A stretch of 64,000 nucleotides of DNA from Phycisphaerae bacterium (lineage in GTDB: Bacteria; Planctomycetota; Phycisphaerae; UBA1845): the NCBI GenBank assembly GCA_029260055.1, contig JAJDDX010000500.1, forward strand, positions 119,467 to 183,466, given 5' to 3'. Position 1 is the stretch's first letter. Every line of letters starts with the position of its first letter. Under the pieces are notes generated by a model. It had not been told where the DNA came from. It saw only the letters and a program-made list of their open reading frames with translations, and made no database searches. Position numbers and translations under genes: made by a program. This document shows, one piece after another, positions 26,693-34,666 of the stretch.

Positions 26693-27912
26693 CTCTTGTT
26701 TGGAGGTGGCCCGATAAACTCCTCGATGCCCTCCATGAGGCTATTCGGATCGGTCCCTGACGGCAGCTCTTTGAGGGTCAACGGGATCCTATCGGCAACG
26801 AGTTTCTTCATCTTGGTGGCGAAGTCCTGACCGGCTTGGTCACCATCGGCAACGAGGATGATTCGGTCGGCATCGCGGATCATCTTCTCGACCTGGTTCT
26901 GGCTCGGCCAGCTCCCCAACGTCGCCACCACGGGCCGGTACCCGAGCTGCCACATCGCGGGCACATCGGCGTTCCCCTCAACAACGTAGAGCCGTCCATC
27001 GGTCTTATCGATGCGGATCCGGTTCTCTCCGTAGAGGATGAAGTTGCGCTTGAACCCCTTCGAGTGGAGGTACTTGGGCGGCGACTTCCAGAGGCACTTC
27101 GCGCACACAGCCCGCTGGCGCTTCATCTCGATGTGATCGCACTTCGGGCAGTGGTCGTCGACGTCGAGATTGCCGTAGACCGTTTCTCCACAGGCTGTGC
27201 ATACGTTGGGGGAAACGGTCTCGGGGGGTCCGAGCCCGCAGCTCGGGCACTCGTAGAGCCGGCCGCTGATGGCAACGAGCCGGCCCTTCCGGTCACGCAT
27301 GGGGAAGAGCAACCGTTTGCCGTACTTGTCGTGACCCAGCTCCCACGCCTTGCAGGTCTCGATGGTCAGCCCCCGGTCGAGGGCGTACCTCGGAACTGAG
27401 CCCGCGTTGGGCGCGTATCGCGCGTAGGGAATCTCCTCCAGCTCGATCTCGGCCGCCTTGTAGTCGTAGAAGGGCTTGCCCGGGGCCTGCGGCTTGAACT
27501 GGCTCCTGGTGGCCTTCCTGAGGGCCTTGCGAGCTGCTGACGACCGATAGACGTAGTCCTGCTCCCTTTCGGCCAGCCCGTCGGCACGCTGGCTCTTGGA
27601 GCGCTCCTCGGCATCCTCCACCGAGGTCTCTTCGTCGACGACCTCGATCCAGTTCATGAGGTTCACGCGACGCTGAGTCCAAAGGTCGAGGATGAGGTCA
27701 CGCAGGCTGCCACTCTCGTGACACCCGAGGCACGTGTAGATGGGGTCCCCGTGTGAGCCCTCCGGGAAAAGAACCATGGAGGGATGGGTGTCGTATCCCT
27801 TGGCGTGCGTCCACCTCGCGAGAAGGCAGACGCACCGCACCCGGTCACCGGCGACGGATACCCGGTCGCCGCCGATGCCTCGCACGATATCCGCGAGACG
27901 ATAGCTGTCCAC
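26689..27912 (-). CDS. DnaG-type primase with extra zinc knuckles
   Basis: 407 residues. Residues 27-70 form a CHC2-like zinc domain (RCVCLLARW, DTHPSMVLFPEG, YTCLGCHESGSLRDLI). Residues 210-275 carry four more Cys pairs (CPSCGLG, CTACGET, CPKCDHIEM, CAKC). The TOPRIM core follows: LYVVEGNADVPAMWQLGY, then RIILVADGDQAGQDFATKM, with the DGDxAG acidic motif. It would make RNA primers with the gp41-like helicase. The double zinc module between domains is unusual and looks like an insertion of the rubredoxin-like type. Confidence 0.88.
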   Translation of the reverse strand: MDSYRLADIVRGIGGDRVSVAGDRVRCVCLLARWTHAKGYDTHPSMVLFPEGSHGDPIYTCLGCHESGSLRDLILDLWTQRRVNLMNWIEVVDEETSVEDAEERSKSQRADGLAEREQDYVYRSSAARKALRKATRSQFKPQAPGKPFYDYKAAEIELEEIPYARYAPNAGSVPRYALDRGLTIETCKAWELGHDKYGKRLLFPMRDRKGRLVAISGRLYECPSCGLGPPETVSPNVCTACGETVYGNLDVDDHCPKCDHIEMKRQRAVCAKCLWKSPPKYLHSKGFKRNFILYGENRIRIDKTDGRLYVVEGNADVPAMWQLGYRPVVATLGSWPSQNQVEKMIRDADRIILVADGDQAGQDFATKMKKLVADRIPLTLKELPSGTDPNSLMEGIEEFIGPPPNKS

Positions 27913-27915
27913 GCC

Positions 27916-28374
27916 TCAGCCCGAGAACTGGTGCGCCGGGTGGACCTGGGTGTCCTTGGCATCCCACCAAGGTTCGAACCCAGGAATGGTCGCCTGGGCC
28001 TTCTCCTGGTCGAGAAACCGGAAAAGCAACGACCCGTGCTTCGGGTGGTCGTAGTAGTGCCCCACCTTCGTGCCGTGCTTGCGGCTGAAGAGGATCACGT
28101 CCCCGATGCGCACGTTCGGCGGCTCGTGGAAACGACCACGCTGGTCGACGCGCCCTGGCCCGATAGCAATGACCTCGCCGTAGCGCCACAGGTCGAAGCG
28201 GTAGGCGTAGAACATCTCGTCGGACCGACCCTCAGGGATCCAGATGCCGCTCTTGGTGACGTTCGGTTGCCCGTAGTCCGCGACGATGATCAGGTCCTTG
28301 GAACACTTGACCCCGCACACCGTCTTCCCAGCGTCAGGGTTCATGCTCGTCATCCGGTCTATCTCCATCTCCAT
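27916..28374 (-). CDS. GroES/Cpn10-fold protein (first of two)
   Basis: 152 residues; GGAGGAG precedes the ATG. The core follows the Cpn10 pattern: KDLIIVADYGQPNVTKSGIW, IPEG, a mobile-loop region, then GEVIAIGPGRVDQRG, VRIGDVILFSRKHGTKVG. T4 encodes gp31, a cochaperonin that adapts host GroEL for folding the capsid protein. This protein is longer than GroES (97) and has a 40-residue C-terminal extension. A second, more canonical GroES is at 60.3 kb. Confidence 0.68.
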   Translation of the reverse strand: MEMEIDRMTSMNPDAGKTVCGVKCSKDLIIVADYGQPNVTKSGIWIPEGRSDEMFYAYRFDLWRYGEVIAIGPGRVDQRGRFHEPPNVRIGDVILFSRKHGTKVGHYYDHPKHGSLLFRFLDQEKAQATIPGFEPWWDAKDTQVHPAHQFSG

Positions 28375-28743
28375 CTACTCCTCCAGCTTCTCCAGGATGG
28401 TCTCTTGCACCTCTTGGGGGAGGCGACACATAGGGCATATCGGCAGCGCAGTCACCCCTGGCTCCAAAGCCACAGCGACAGCCACGCCGCACTTCCTGCA
28501 CTCCATATCTTGGTCCACGAGCTTGCCCTCGACGACCGGGGGGCGCTGTGCCGCTTCCCTCGCCGCGATCACGTCCTCGTAGTTCGGTGTGCAGTCATCT
28601 GCATAGAAGCCCAGCTCGGCCTCCTCCATATCGACGGCTTCACCAAGCTCTCCGAGGAGGGCCGCCCCCTCTTCGTCGTCACCACGATCCAGCTCTCGCT
28701 TCACGAGCCACCGGAAGGTCCGCAGCTTCAGCAGCTCGTTCAC
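28375..28743 (-). CDS. Small zinc-ribbon protein
   Basis: 122 residues. The N-terminal half is helical and acidic; CRKCGVAVAVALEPGV then ICPMC form a zinc ribbon. Coupled to neighbours (4-base overlap with the membrane gene upstream, 0-base gap to the Cpn10-like gene). Function unknown. Confidence 0.6.
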   Translation of the reverse strand: MNELLKLRTFRWLVKRELDRGDDEEGAALLGELGEAVDMEEAELGFYADDCTPNYEDVIAAREAAQRPPVVEGKLVDQDMECRKCGVAVAVALEPGVTALPICPMCRLPQEVQETILEKLEE

Positions 28744-29192
28744 GAACCCGCCGGAGAGACCGGCTCCGACTTGTCGTCGTGGTCATCCATGATGGCATGC
28801 GCCTCGTCTTCGCTCAGGTTTGGGAGCCGCGAATCAGGGACGCCCTGGGGTCTCCGAGGCATGGGATTCTGCGGCATCGCGAACCGCCGCACCACGGTCC
28901 TGGACAACGACCCGAGTATCGCAAGCAGCTCTTCGGCGACATGGGCCGCAACCGCGGTGAGTCCACCCATCAGGAAGATGTTGAAGAGCCCGTTGCCCGA
29001 ATAGATGGCCCACGCGAACCCAAGACAGAAACCGACCCAGAGAGGATCGCCAAGAACGGCCACCAGCCATCCCCAGAAAGCGTGAGACCTGGTCCGACAC
29101 CAACCCCTCAGCGGCTCGAACCCGCTCGACGACGTGAACACCAGAACGACCCCCACAAGACCACCAAACGCTTCCCAGCTCAGACCTTGCAT
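28740..29192 (-). CDS. Membrane protein, unknown
   Basis: 150 residues with about four hydrophobic segments (near 8-22, 38-50, 51-66, 70-95), including LWVGFCLGFAWAIYSG and FNIFLMGGLTAVAAHVAEEL, then a polar C-terminal tail of 45 residues. It could be a holin or other inner-membrane protein, but no family is recognised and it lies in the replication cluster, away from the endolysin. Confidence 0.6.
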   Translation of the reverse strand: MQGLSWEAFGGLVGVVLVFTSSSGFEPLRGWCRTRSHAFWGWLVAVLGDPLWVGFCLGFAWAIYSGNGLFNIFLMGGLTAVAAHVAEELLAILGSLSRTVVRRFAMPQNPMPRRPQGVPDSRLPNLSEDEAHAIMDDHDDKSEPVSPAGS

Positions 29193-29201
29193 CGTGGCTC
29201 C

Positions 29202-31844
29202 TCAGAAGGGGACATCGCTGAACTCCTCATCGAACTGCTTCTTGCCCTTGTAGCTCCCGGCGCCACCCTCGTCGTCATCGTCCGGGCTGGAATCAATCTT
29301 CGTCCCGATCTGGTCGAAGTTCATCTGCTCCATGTCCCAGTTGATCACGACGTGGCTCGACCGCGCTCGACGACGGACCTTCAAGGGGACGAACATGAGC
29401 TGCTTGTCGAGCCGCATGTCCGGGTCCTGCCACACGGCGAAGAGGTTGTGGACGTCCATCAGCAACGTGTCGGTGAACGCCAGGGCGTCCTCCAGGCCGC
29501 CTGTGCCCTTGCCCTGCTTCACCGAGTGCCTCGCACCCTTCTTGACCTTGCCCTCGCGAGAGAGCTGGCTGATGCCGAGGATGGGGATGTTCTTGCGGCG
29601 CGAAAGCCGGCGCATCCAGTCGACGGTCTCGTGGATCCTGTCGTACCGGCCGCCCTTGCTCCCTGGCCCCTTCTTTACTTTCCCCTCGTCGACCCTCATC
29701 AGGTAGACGGCATCGAAGACCACGAGCTTCGGTTTGAGGGCGTCGATGGCCGCCTCGATGTACTCGGGCTGGAGCCTGTCCTCGTCGTCGAGGATATAGA
29801 GGTTCTCGCCGATCTCCTCCAGCTTCGTAATGGTCTCTTCGAGCGCTGGCTCGCCCATCATCCCGAGGGTGCCAGCCACGAGGTCGCCGTAGGACAGCCC
29901 GCCGTGCTTGGCGACCATGCGTTCGGCCAGCTCGGTGCGGTTCATCTCGGGGGAGATGATCAGGACCTTGTCGTGGGTCTCCTTGATGATGCCCTGCAAC
30001 CAGACGTGCATCGCGATGATAATGGCCGTCCAGGTGTTGTGGACAATGATGTCGTTGGCGACGAAACACGCGGTTGGATCTACCGTCAAGTCGTAGACCT
30101 TCTGCTCCCCAACGTTCTCGATCGACACCACCTCATCCCAGAAGATCGAGGAGTCCCACCACCACCTGTACTGATCCTCGATGCCATACACTGCTGAGAA
30201 CCCACGAAACGCGGTCATCTTGACGGCGTTGTGGTTTCCGAACAGGTCACGAGTCTGAAAACGAGCGCGGCCCAAGACCTCCGCCACCTTGGCGTGGAGA
30301 CCTCCGGACCACCGCCCGGAACCAACCTTCGACGCACAGCGAAGCTCCTCGACCAACTCGTCTGAAATCCTTGGGGACCCCACGTTGGGGTTTCTCGTTC
30401 GGGGGTTCGAGACGTTCAACCGATCTGCTTTTTGACCCCACAGGGAAAACGCTGACGCGAATGCATTCGCGCAATGCGCGTACACTCTCAACCTCCACGC
30501 ATCGAACCCTCCCTTGATGGGTCGATGTTGCACCCTCGACTGGATTCCAAAACGCAGCAGCAACGACTGAATCTGGCGAACCATCGTCTCCGACGCAAGC
30601 GTGACCAAGGCGTCGCCCCGTTTCGACACCGTTCCATCACACATCCAGAAAATCGACAAGAACCGAGAAAGCTGGTCCTTGGGCAACCGAAATATGGCCT
30701 CAGGCAACACCTTGTTCCGTGCCAACTTCCTGTCAGCCCCGGCGCCTCGCAATATCTCTCGAACCGGGTTCGGACCTACGCTCCCGCGCCTCACCAGGTC
30801 ATAGTCGATCTCATTTCGTGGGGTCACGTCCACGCCAATCATCTCCGCCGCTGAGCAAGCGATCATCAGGATCGCCGGATCGGTGGTCGTGAACCCAACG
30901 TGGTTACCGCTGTAACTCCCCTTCGACAACAAGATGGCCCACAGGTCCAACTCTGCGGGCACCATCCGTGTCGACTGCTCCGGGAACGGCATTTCCGATG
31001 GTAGCGCCAACGACCTGCCCACCTCCAACTCGTCGGCCCTACGCCACCCTTCCGGTGTCAGGAACGGGTGCTCCGGCGTGACCACGACCGACCGGCCGCT
31101 ACGTGTGGTGAAGCGAAGACACTCCTTTCGGCCCGTGTCCACCTTCGCAGTGATGTTCGTTGGGTGTACACCCTCGTCCTTCGACCACGTCGTTACTCTC
31201 TGAACGTCCGACGTGTACACCTCCCGGATGGACCTTGGAACACCTGTCACCGGGTCCACAATTTCAGTGTCTTCGTGGACGCACTTTCCGACGCCTGGGC
31301 GCGCGACGAAGAACGTCAACGTCTGGGGCCACATCCCGAGCGTCATGTCATTCATGGCGTCCCAGGGGAACGGCACACCGATCTCGCCACGTTTGGTGCG
31401 CTCGTACATCTCCTGGACGCCGCGGGCCTCCTGCGCAATCGTCGTGAGCTGGACGTGCTGGATCTTGGCCTGACGCAGCGCATCCGCGAGCGAATGAACC
31501 TCGGTGACCGCGTCATCCTGCTCACCCTCCTCAAGGTGCTCCAAGGATGCCGACAAGCCGTGCTGAAGACACCGGAACTCATGGCGCCTGAAAAGCTGAT
31601 CCGCGAGGTAGGAGAGGTCGGCCCGTTCCTCCTCGTCCGGCTCTCGGATGGACGCGCCCGTCTGCTCGATGACGATACCGATGCCCGGCACCCCCCCGTG
31701 CTCGGATCGGTACTTCTCCAGGAAGCGCCAGGCTGACTTCGAGACGCCCTTGAAGAGGTGCTCGCCGATGCCCAGCTCCTTGGCCCGGAGCATGTCCTCG
31801 TCGCTACGTGTTGCTTGCCAAATAGTTGCTGAATCGAGATCCAA
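29202..31844 (-). CDS. Replicative DnaB-type helicase (gp41-like) interrupted by an intein
   Basis: 880 residues from a TTG start; about 464 after removal of the intein, close to T4 gp41 (475). Splicing restores the Walker A motif ARPGVGK-TWTAI. Other RecA-fold motifs: VLIISPEMNRTELAERM, KPKLVVFDAVYLMRVD (Walker B), PILGISQLSREGK, and SHVVINWDMEQM. It would form the hexameric fork helicase and partner with the primase and the loader. The acidic C terminus ends FSDVPF. A GC-rich hairpin lies in the leader. Confidence 0.88.
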   Translation of the reverse strand: MDLDSATIWQATRSDEDMLRAKELGIGEHLFKGVSKSAWRFLEKYRSEHGGVPGIGIVIEQTGASIREPDEEERADLSYLADQLFRRHEFRCLQHGLSASLEHLEEGEQDDAVTEVHSLADALRQAKIQHVQLTTIAQEARGVQEMYERTKRGEIGVPFPWDAMNDMTLGMWPQTLTFFVARPGVGKCVHEDTEIVDPVTGVPRSIREVYTSDVQRVTTWSKDEGVHPTNITAKVDTGRKECLRFTTRSGRSVVVTPEHPFLTPEGWRRADELEVGRSLALPSEMPFPEQSTRMVPAELDLWAILLSKGSYSGNHVGFTTTDPAILMIACSAAEMIGVDVTPRNEIDYDLVRRGSVGPNPVREILRGAGADRKLARNKVLPEAIFRLPKDQLSRFLSIFWMCDGTVSKRGDALVTLASETMVRQIQSLLLRFGIQSRVQHRPIKGGFDAWRLRVYAHCANAFASAFSLWGQKADRLNVSNPRTRNPNVGSPRISDELVEELRCASKVGSGRWSGGLHAKVAEVLGRARFQTRDLFGNHNAVKMTAFRGFSAVYGIEDQYRWWWDSSIFWDEVVSIENVGEQKVYDLTVDPTACFVANDIIVHNTWTAIIIAMHVWLQGIIKETHDKVLIISPEMNRTELAERMVAKHGGLSYGDLVAGTLGMMGEPALEETITKLEEIGENLYILDDEDRLQPEYIEAAIDALKPKLVVFDAVYLMRVDEGKVKKGPGSKGGRYDRIHETVDWMRRLSRRKNIPILGISQLSREGKVKKGARHSVKQGKGTGGLEDALAFTDTLLMDVHNLFAVWQDPDMRLDKQLMFVPLKVRRRARSSHVVINWDMEQMNFDQIGTKIDSSPDDDDEGGAGSYKGKKQFDEEFSDVPF
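30036..31283 (-). other. Intein in the DnaB-type P-loop, degenerate LAGLIDADG
   Basis: 416 residues from Cys (CVHEDTEIVDPVTGVPRSIR) to DIIVHN followed by Thr, which becomes the Walker A Thr. Block B reads VTPEHPF. The first LAGLIDADG helix reads DLWAILLSKGSYS, with Lys where the catalytic Asp should be; the second is FLSIFWMCDGTVS. The endonuclease is therefore probably inactive while splicing residues look intact. Confidence 0.88.
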
Positions 31845-31859
31845 AAAGACACCCCTACA

Positions 31860-31877
31860 GCCCTCCCGCAGGAGGGC
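31860..31877 (-). terminator. Hairpin between loader and helicase genes
   Basis: GCCCTCC / GGAGGGC stem with a 4-base loop in the 60-base gap; TCTTTTTGG follows 10 bases later on the minus strand and includes the helicase TTG. It may be an attenuator or partial terminator. Confidence 0.35.
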
Positions 31878-31904
31878 CGTCCCTGGCTTCGAGGGGGTTC
31901 GATT

Positions 31905-32549
31905 CTACCCTACCGCAAGACGGTCGCGTAGATCATCACCCGCACCCATACGTCGATTCTCCCCTTCGACATGTATGGGCGCTACGGTCTCCCGAAGAAC
32001 TTCCATCATTGAGATCCCGTACCGCTCGATGAGCTGCTTGGGTCCCAGGTTACTCGTGATGATCGTGGTCCGCTGATGGGCCGACCGAATACGAATCAGG
32101 TTCTCGTAGAGCATCTCCGAGTACCCGCTCGCGCCGCTGTGCTCCTTGCCCAGGTCGTCGATGACCAGGACGTCGACCTCGCGAGCCCGGTCCATGACGG
32201 TGATGTCGTCGTGGAACAGGGTCCGCTCGATGTCGGCCTTGCGCAGGTCCTCGGCCGTGATGAACAGCGAGGGGGCGCCACGCCGCCGGCACTCCTTCAT
32301 GAGGATGACGGCCGCCGACGACTTGCCGAGGCTGTTGTCTCCCCAGAAAAGGAGTCCGTTGCCTGCGTCGAGGTGCGAATCAATGTCGCGAAGGTAGCTC
32401 TCGACCGTGCTTTGGAGCTTCTTGCCCTCGATCTGGACGTACTTCACCGCCCAGAACCGACGCGGGATACGCATCAGCAACATGTGGTCCGCCCTCAACG
32501 GCGTTCGATGTCCTGCCACACGCATGGGATCGCTCTTTCTCCACATCAT
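31905..32549 (-). CDS. DnaC/IstB-like AAA+ helicase loader
   Basis: Up to 214 residues; starts at 32525 or 32483 (after GAGGG) are also possible. Walker A GDNSLGKSSAAVIL, Walker B VDVLVIDDLGKE, and sensor-like TTIITSNLGPKQL are typical of DnaC-type loaders. IPRRFWAVKYVQIEG before the ATPase core is also common in this family. Directly upstream of the DnaB-type helicase it should load. A GTGACC-N16-TATGAT promoter-like element overlaps the first ATG. Confidence 0.82.
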   Translation of the reverse strand: MMWRKSDPMRVAGHRTPLRADHMLLMRIPRRFWAVKYVQIEGKKLQSTVESYLRDIDSHLDAGNGLLFWGDNSLGKSSAAVILMKECRRRGAPSLFITAEDLRKADIERTLFHDDITVMDRAREVDVLVIDDLGKEHSGASGYSEMLYENLIRIRSAHQRTTIITSNLGPKQLIERYGISMMEVLRETVAPIHVEGENRRMGAGDDLRDRLAVG

Positions 32550-32568
32550 ATTGTAACGCCACGTAGGG

Positions 32569-33030
32569 TCACGCGCTACCCGCCTCGAAGATATCCCCCC
32601 AGCCGTCGACCTCGTCGTTACCGCGATCGTACTCCCGCTCCTGCTTTCGGCGTGAGGCGACCGACTCCTTCGTCGTCCCCTCCACCATCGTCCGGAACGA
32701 GTTTCTGACGGTCCAGAAGTAGCGGAACGGAGGCATCCCCTCCTTGCCCTTCTCGGACCACCAGGTGATGAACCGCTTCACCAGCTCGATGGCACTGTCG
32801 AACTCGACCTCCTTCAGGTAGGCCCTGGCCAGCTTCGACTCCGCTGGGCCCCACTCGATGGTGCCGCACTCCTTACCGAAGACCCTCCAGGTCTCCTCCT
32901 GCCACTCGCTAGCGAGGACCTTCCACGGGCGCCGCTTCACGGCTCGCGTCCGCTTCTTCATCTTGGCCTGCGCGTTCTTCCGCAGGGCCTCACGCCGTAC
33001 CTCGGCGATGGTCTTGTCTCTAACGCCCAT
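32569..33030 (-). CDS. Unknown protein, possible replisome accessory
   Basis: 153 residues. N-terminal 35 residues are very basic (EALRKNAQAKMKKRTRAVKR). The middle is helical and Trp/Phe-rich (VKRFITWWSEKGKEGMPPFR, YFWTVRNSF), reminiscent of winged-helix replisome-organiser proteins, but I cannot assign it. It sits just upstream of the loader. Confidence 0.55.
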   Translation of the reverse strand: MGVRDKTIAEVRREALRKNAQAKMKKRTRAVKRRPWKVLASEWQEETWRVFGKECGTIEWGPAESKLARAYLKEVEFDSAIELVKRFITWWSEKGKEGMPPFRYFWTVRNSFRTMVEGTTKESVASRRKQEREYDRGNDEVDGWGDIFEAGSA

Positions 33031-33063
33031 CTCTCCCCCTTCTTACACCATCAGAACGGCGAG

Positions 33064-33369
33064 TCAAAGAGGCGGGAGAACTTCTTCCACATCGACGGTC
33101 GTGACGCGCATAAAGGTGAGCCGGCCCAAGATCCTCACGTCGGCCTCGTAATAGACCTCGATCCAGTGCTTGCCGAAGGTGGACTGGAGCTGCGGGGTGA
33201 GCATGAGGGCCTCCAGTTCGCTCTTGTTCTTGAGCACGACCCTGGCCTTCTGGACGGTGATGACCTCACCCACCCTCCCTCGGCTGAGCCTCACGCGCTC
33301 ACCTACACGCGGGCGCGGCCACATGCTCTTGAGAGCTTCGATCTCGACAAGGTCCTTCGCGTCTTTCAT
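33064..33369 (-). CDS. Small KOW-like/beta protein, unknown
   Basis: 101 residues from MKDAKDLVEIEALKSMWPRP, with ATGA overlap to the upstream gene. VGERVRLSRGRVGEVITVQKARVVL looks like a small SH3/KOW barrel strand pattern, which is common in RNA or ribosome-linked proteins. No firm family. Confidence 0.5.
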   Translation of the reverse strand: MKDAKDLVEIEALKSMWPRPRVGERVRLSRGRVGEVITVQKARVVLKNKSELEALMLTPQLQSTFGKHWIEVYYEADVRILGRLTFMRVTTVDVEEVLPPL

Positions 33370-33773
33370 TCGGATGACGCTTCGTCCTCGGCCTTGGTGC
33401 GCCGAGCCATGGCCTTCCCAAGCGGGCCGTTCTTGATCACGTGGGTCATGTACTTCACCCCAAGAAGAAACTTTTCGGAGTCGCCCAGATCGAGCCGCCC
33501 TCGCTCGTCGAGCTGCGGGACGTGCGTGGTCTTGCGCCTGTGCGTGAACGCGGAAGCTCGCGCCGTGCGCCCAACGATCACGATCTCGTCCCTCCGCTCG
33601 TGCCCCCAGGTGGACCCGCCGTAGAGGACACACCAACCGCACATCGGAACCGGCTCGTTGCCGCCCATGGGAGCGGTCATCCAGGCCGCGTAGTTCTTGC
33701 AGTCCCCCATGAGGCACCGGCGCTTCGTTTTGCCGCTGATGGGCTCCAGGACATCGTCCTCGTCGTAGATCAT
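33366..33773 (-). CDS. Small Cys-containing protein, unknown
   Basis: 135 residues, MIYDEDDVLEPISGKTKRRC and onward. Cys in RRCLMGDCKNY and PMCGWCVLYG could bind one zinc. C-terminal half is helical and basic. First gene of the leftward cluster; transcription diverges from the plus-strand gene at 33848 across a 75-base gap. Confidence 0.5.
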   Translation of the reverse strand: MIYDEDDVLEPISGKTKRRCLMGDCKNYAAWMTAPMGGNEPVPMCGWCVLYGGSTWGHERRDEIVIVGRTARASAFTHRRKTTHVPQLDERGRLDLGDSEKFLLGVKYMTHVIKNGPLGKAMARRTKAEDEASSE

Positions 33774-33847
33774 CGCCCTCTCCTTCTACTGAAGGGCTGG
33801 CCCCCTCGGTTGCACTGTCGATGATAGCCTTCCCGCGGAGGAGCCCC

Positions 33848-34666
33848 ATGTCCAGCCTGATCGATTACAGCTACGCGCCCCCCGCGTTTCCGCCGCCGCT
33901 GACCTTCAAAAACGGCCTCTTTACGAAAGGTCGGAAGAGTCGCCGGGTGGACCCCGACAAGGTCCTCATTCTCACGCCAGATCGTAACGAAAAGAAGGCC
34001 GACTACACCGGCGCATTCCTGCCCGAGGCCCGCAAGTTCGCCGACCTCCACGGCATCCCGCGCAGCCAAATCCACACCATCGACGTCGGCAAGTCGATGC
34101 GTTACCGGGCTGACCGATCGCTCGCGCTCATCGAGGAGCACCAGCCCCAGGTTCTCGTGATCTTCTGCCACGGTTACTCGACCGGCATCCAGGTCGGGTT
34201 CCGGAGCCCTTCGAAGGTCAAGCGGAAGCGTGGGTGGTACACGCCCACGACTCGCGCGAAGGAGCAGTTCGACCACCTCGTGGAGTTGATGGCTTCCTGC
34301 AACAAGAACCCGACCATCGCCCTCTACTGTTGCTCGACCGGGGACGACCCGGACAACGACGACGACAGCGCGCCCGGCTCCGGTGATGACTCCTTCGCCG
34401 ATCTGCTCCGCGACGCGCTGTGCGAGGCCGGTTCGCGGACCTGCCGGGTCTTCGCGCACGTCACCGCCGGCCATACGTCCCGCAACCCCCACTGTAAGTT
34501 CTACGACGGCGCCTACTCATCCACGGGTGGCGTCGGCGCTGGACACGTCGCCCGCCCTGGGAGCAACAGCTTCCGGAAGCTCGCGAAGGGACTCAAGACC
34601 GACCTCCGTTTCCGCCTGCCCTTCCTCAGCACGGCTCGCGTCCACGAGCTGCTGGAGAACGTCTAA
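33848..34666 (+). CDS. Protein with caspase-like (clan CD) His/Cys motifs
   Basis: 272 residues on the opposite strand from its neighbours; start MSSLIDYSYAPPAFPPPLTF after GGAGGAG. Two hydrophobic strands end in motifs typical of clan CD peptidases: QVLVIFCHGYSTGIQVGF (His108-Gly) and PTIALYCCSTGDD (Cys161/162), 53 residues apart, as in caspases and CHAT proteases. Strand KVLILTPDRNEKKADYTGAF near residue 38 fits the first strand of that fold. A Cys/His-rich end follows (AHVTAGHTSRNPHCKFYDGA). Protease activity is inference; another alpha/beta fold remains possible. No signal peptide. Confidence 0.6.
   Translation: MSSLIDYSYAPPAFPPPLTFKNGLFTKGRKSRRVDPDKVLILTPDRNEKKADYTGAFLPEARKFADLHGIPRSQIHTIDVGKSMRYRADRSLALIEEHQPQVLVIFCHGYSTGIQVGFRSPSKVKRKRGWYTPTTRAKEQFDHLVELMASCNKNPTIALYCCSTGDDPDNDDDSAPGSGDDSFADLLRDALCEAGSRTCRVFAHVTAGHTSRNPHCKFYDGAYSSTGGVGAGHVARPGSNSFRKLAKGLKTDLRFRLPFLSTARVHELLENV

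Noticed and set aside
28589-28604. GTGCAGTCATCTGCAT as another palindrome copy
   Set aside because: Centre differs, symmetry is only six bases per arm with a mismatched end, and it lies inside a coding gene; probably chance.
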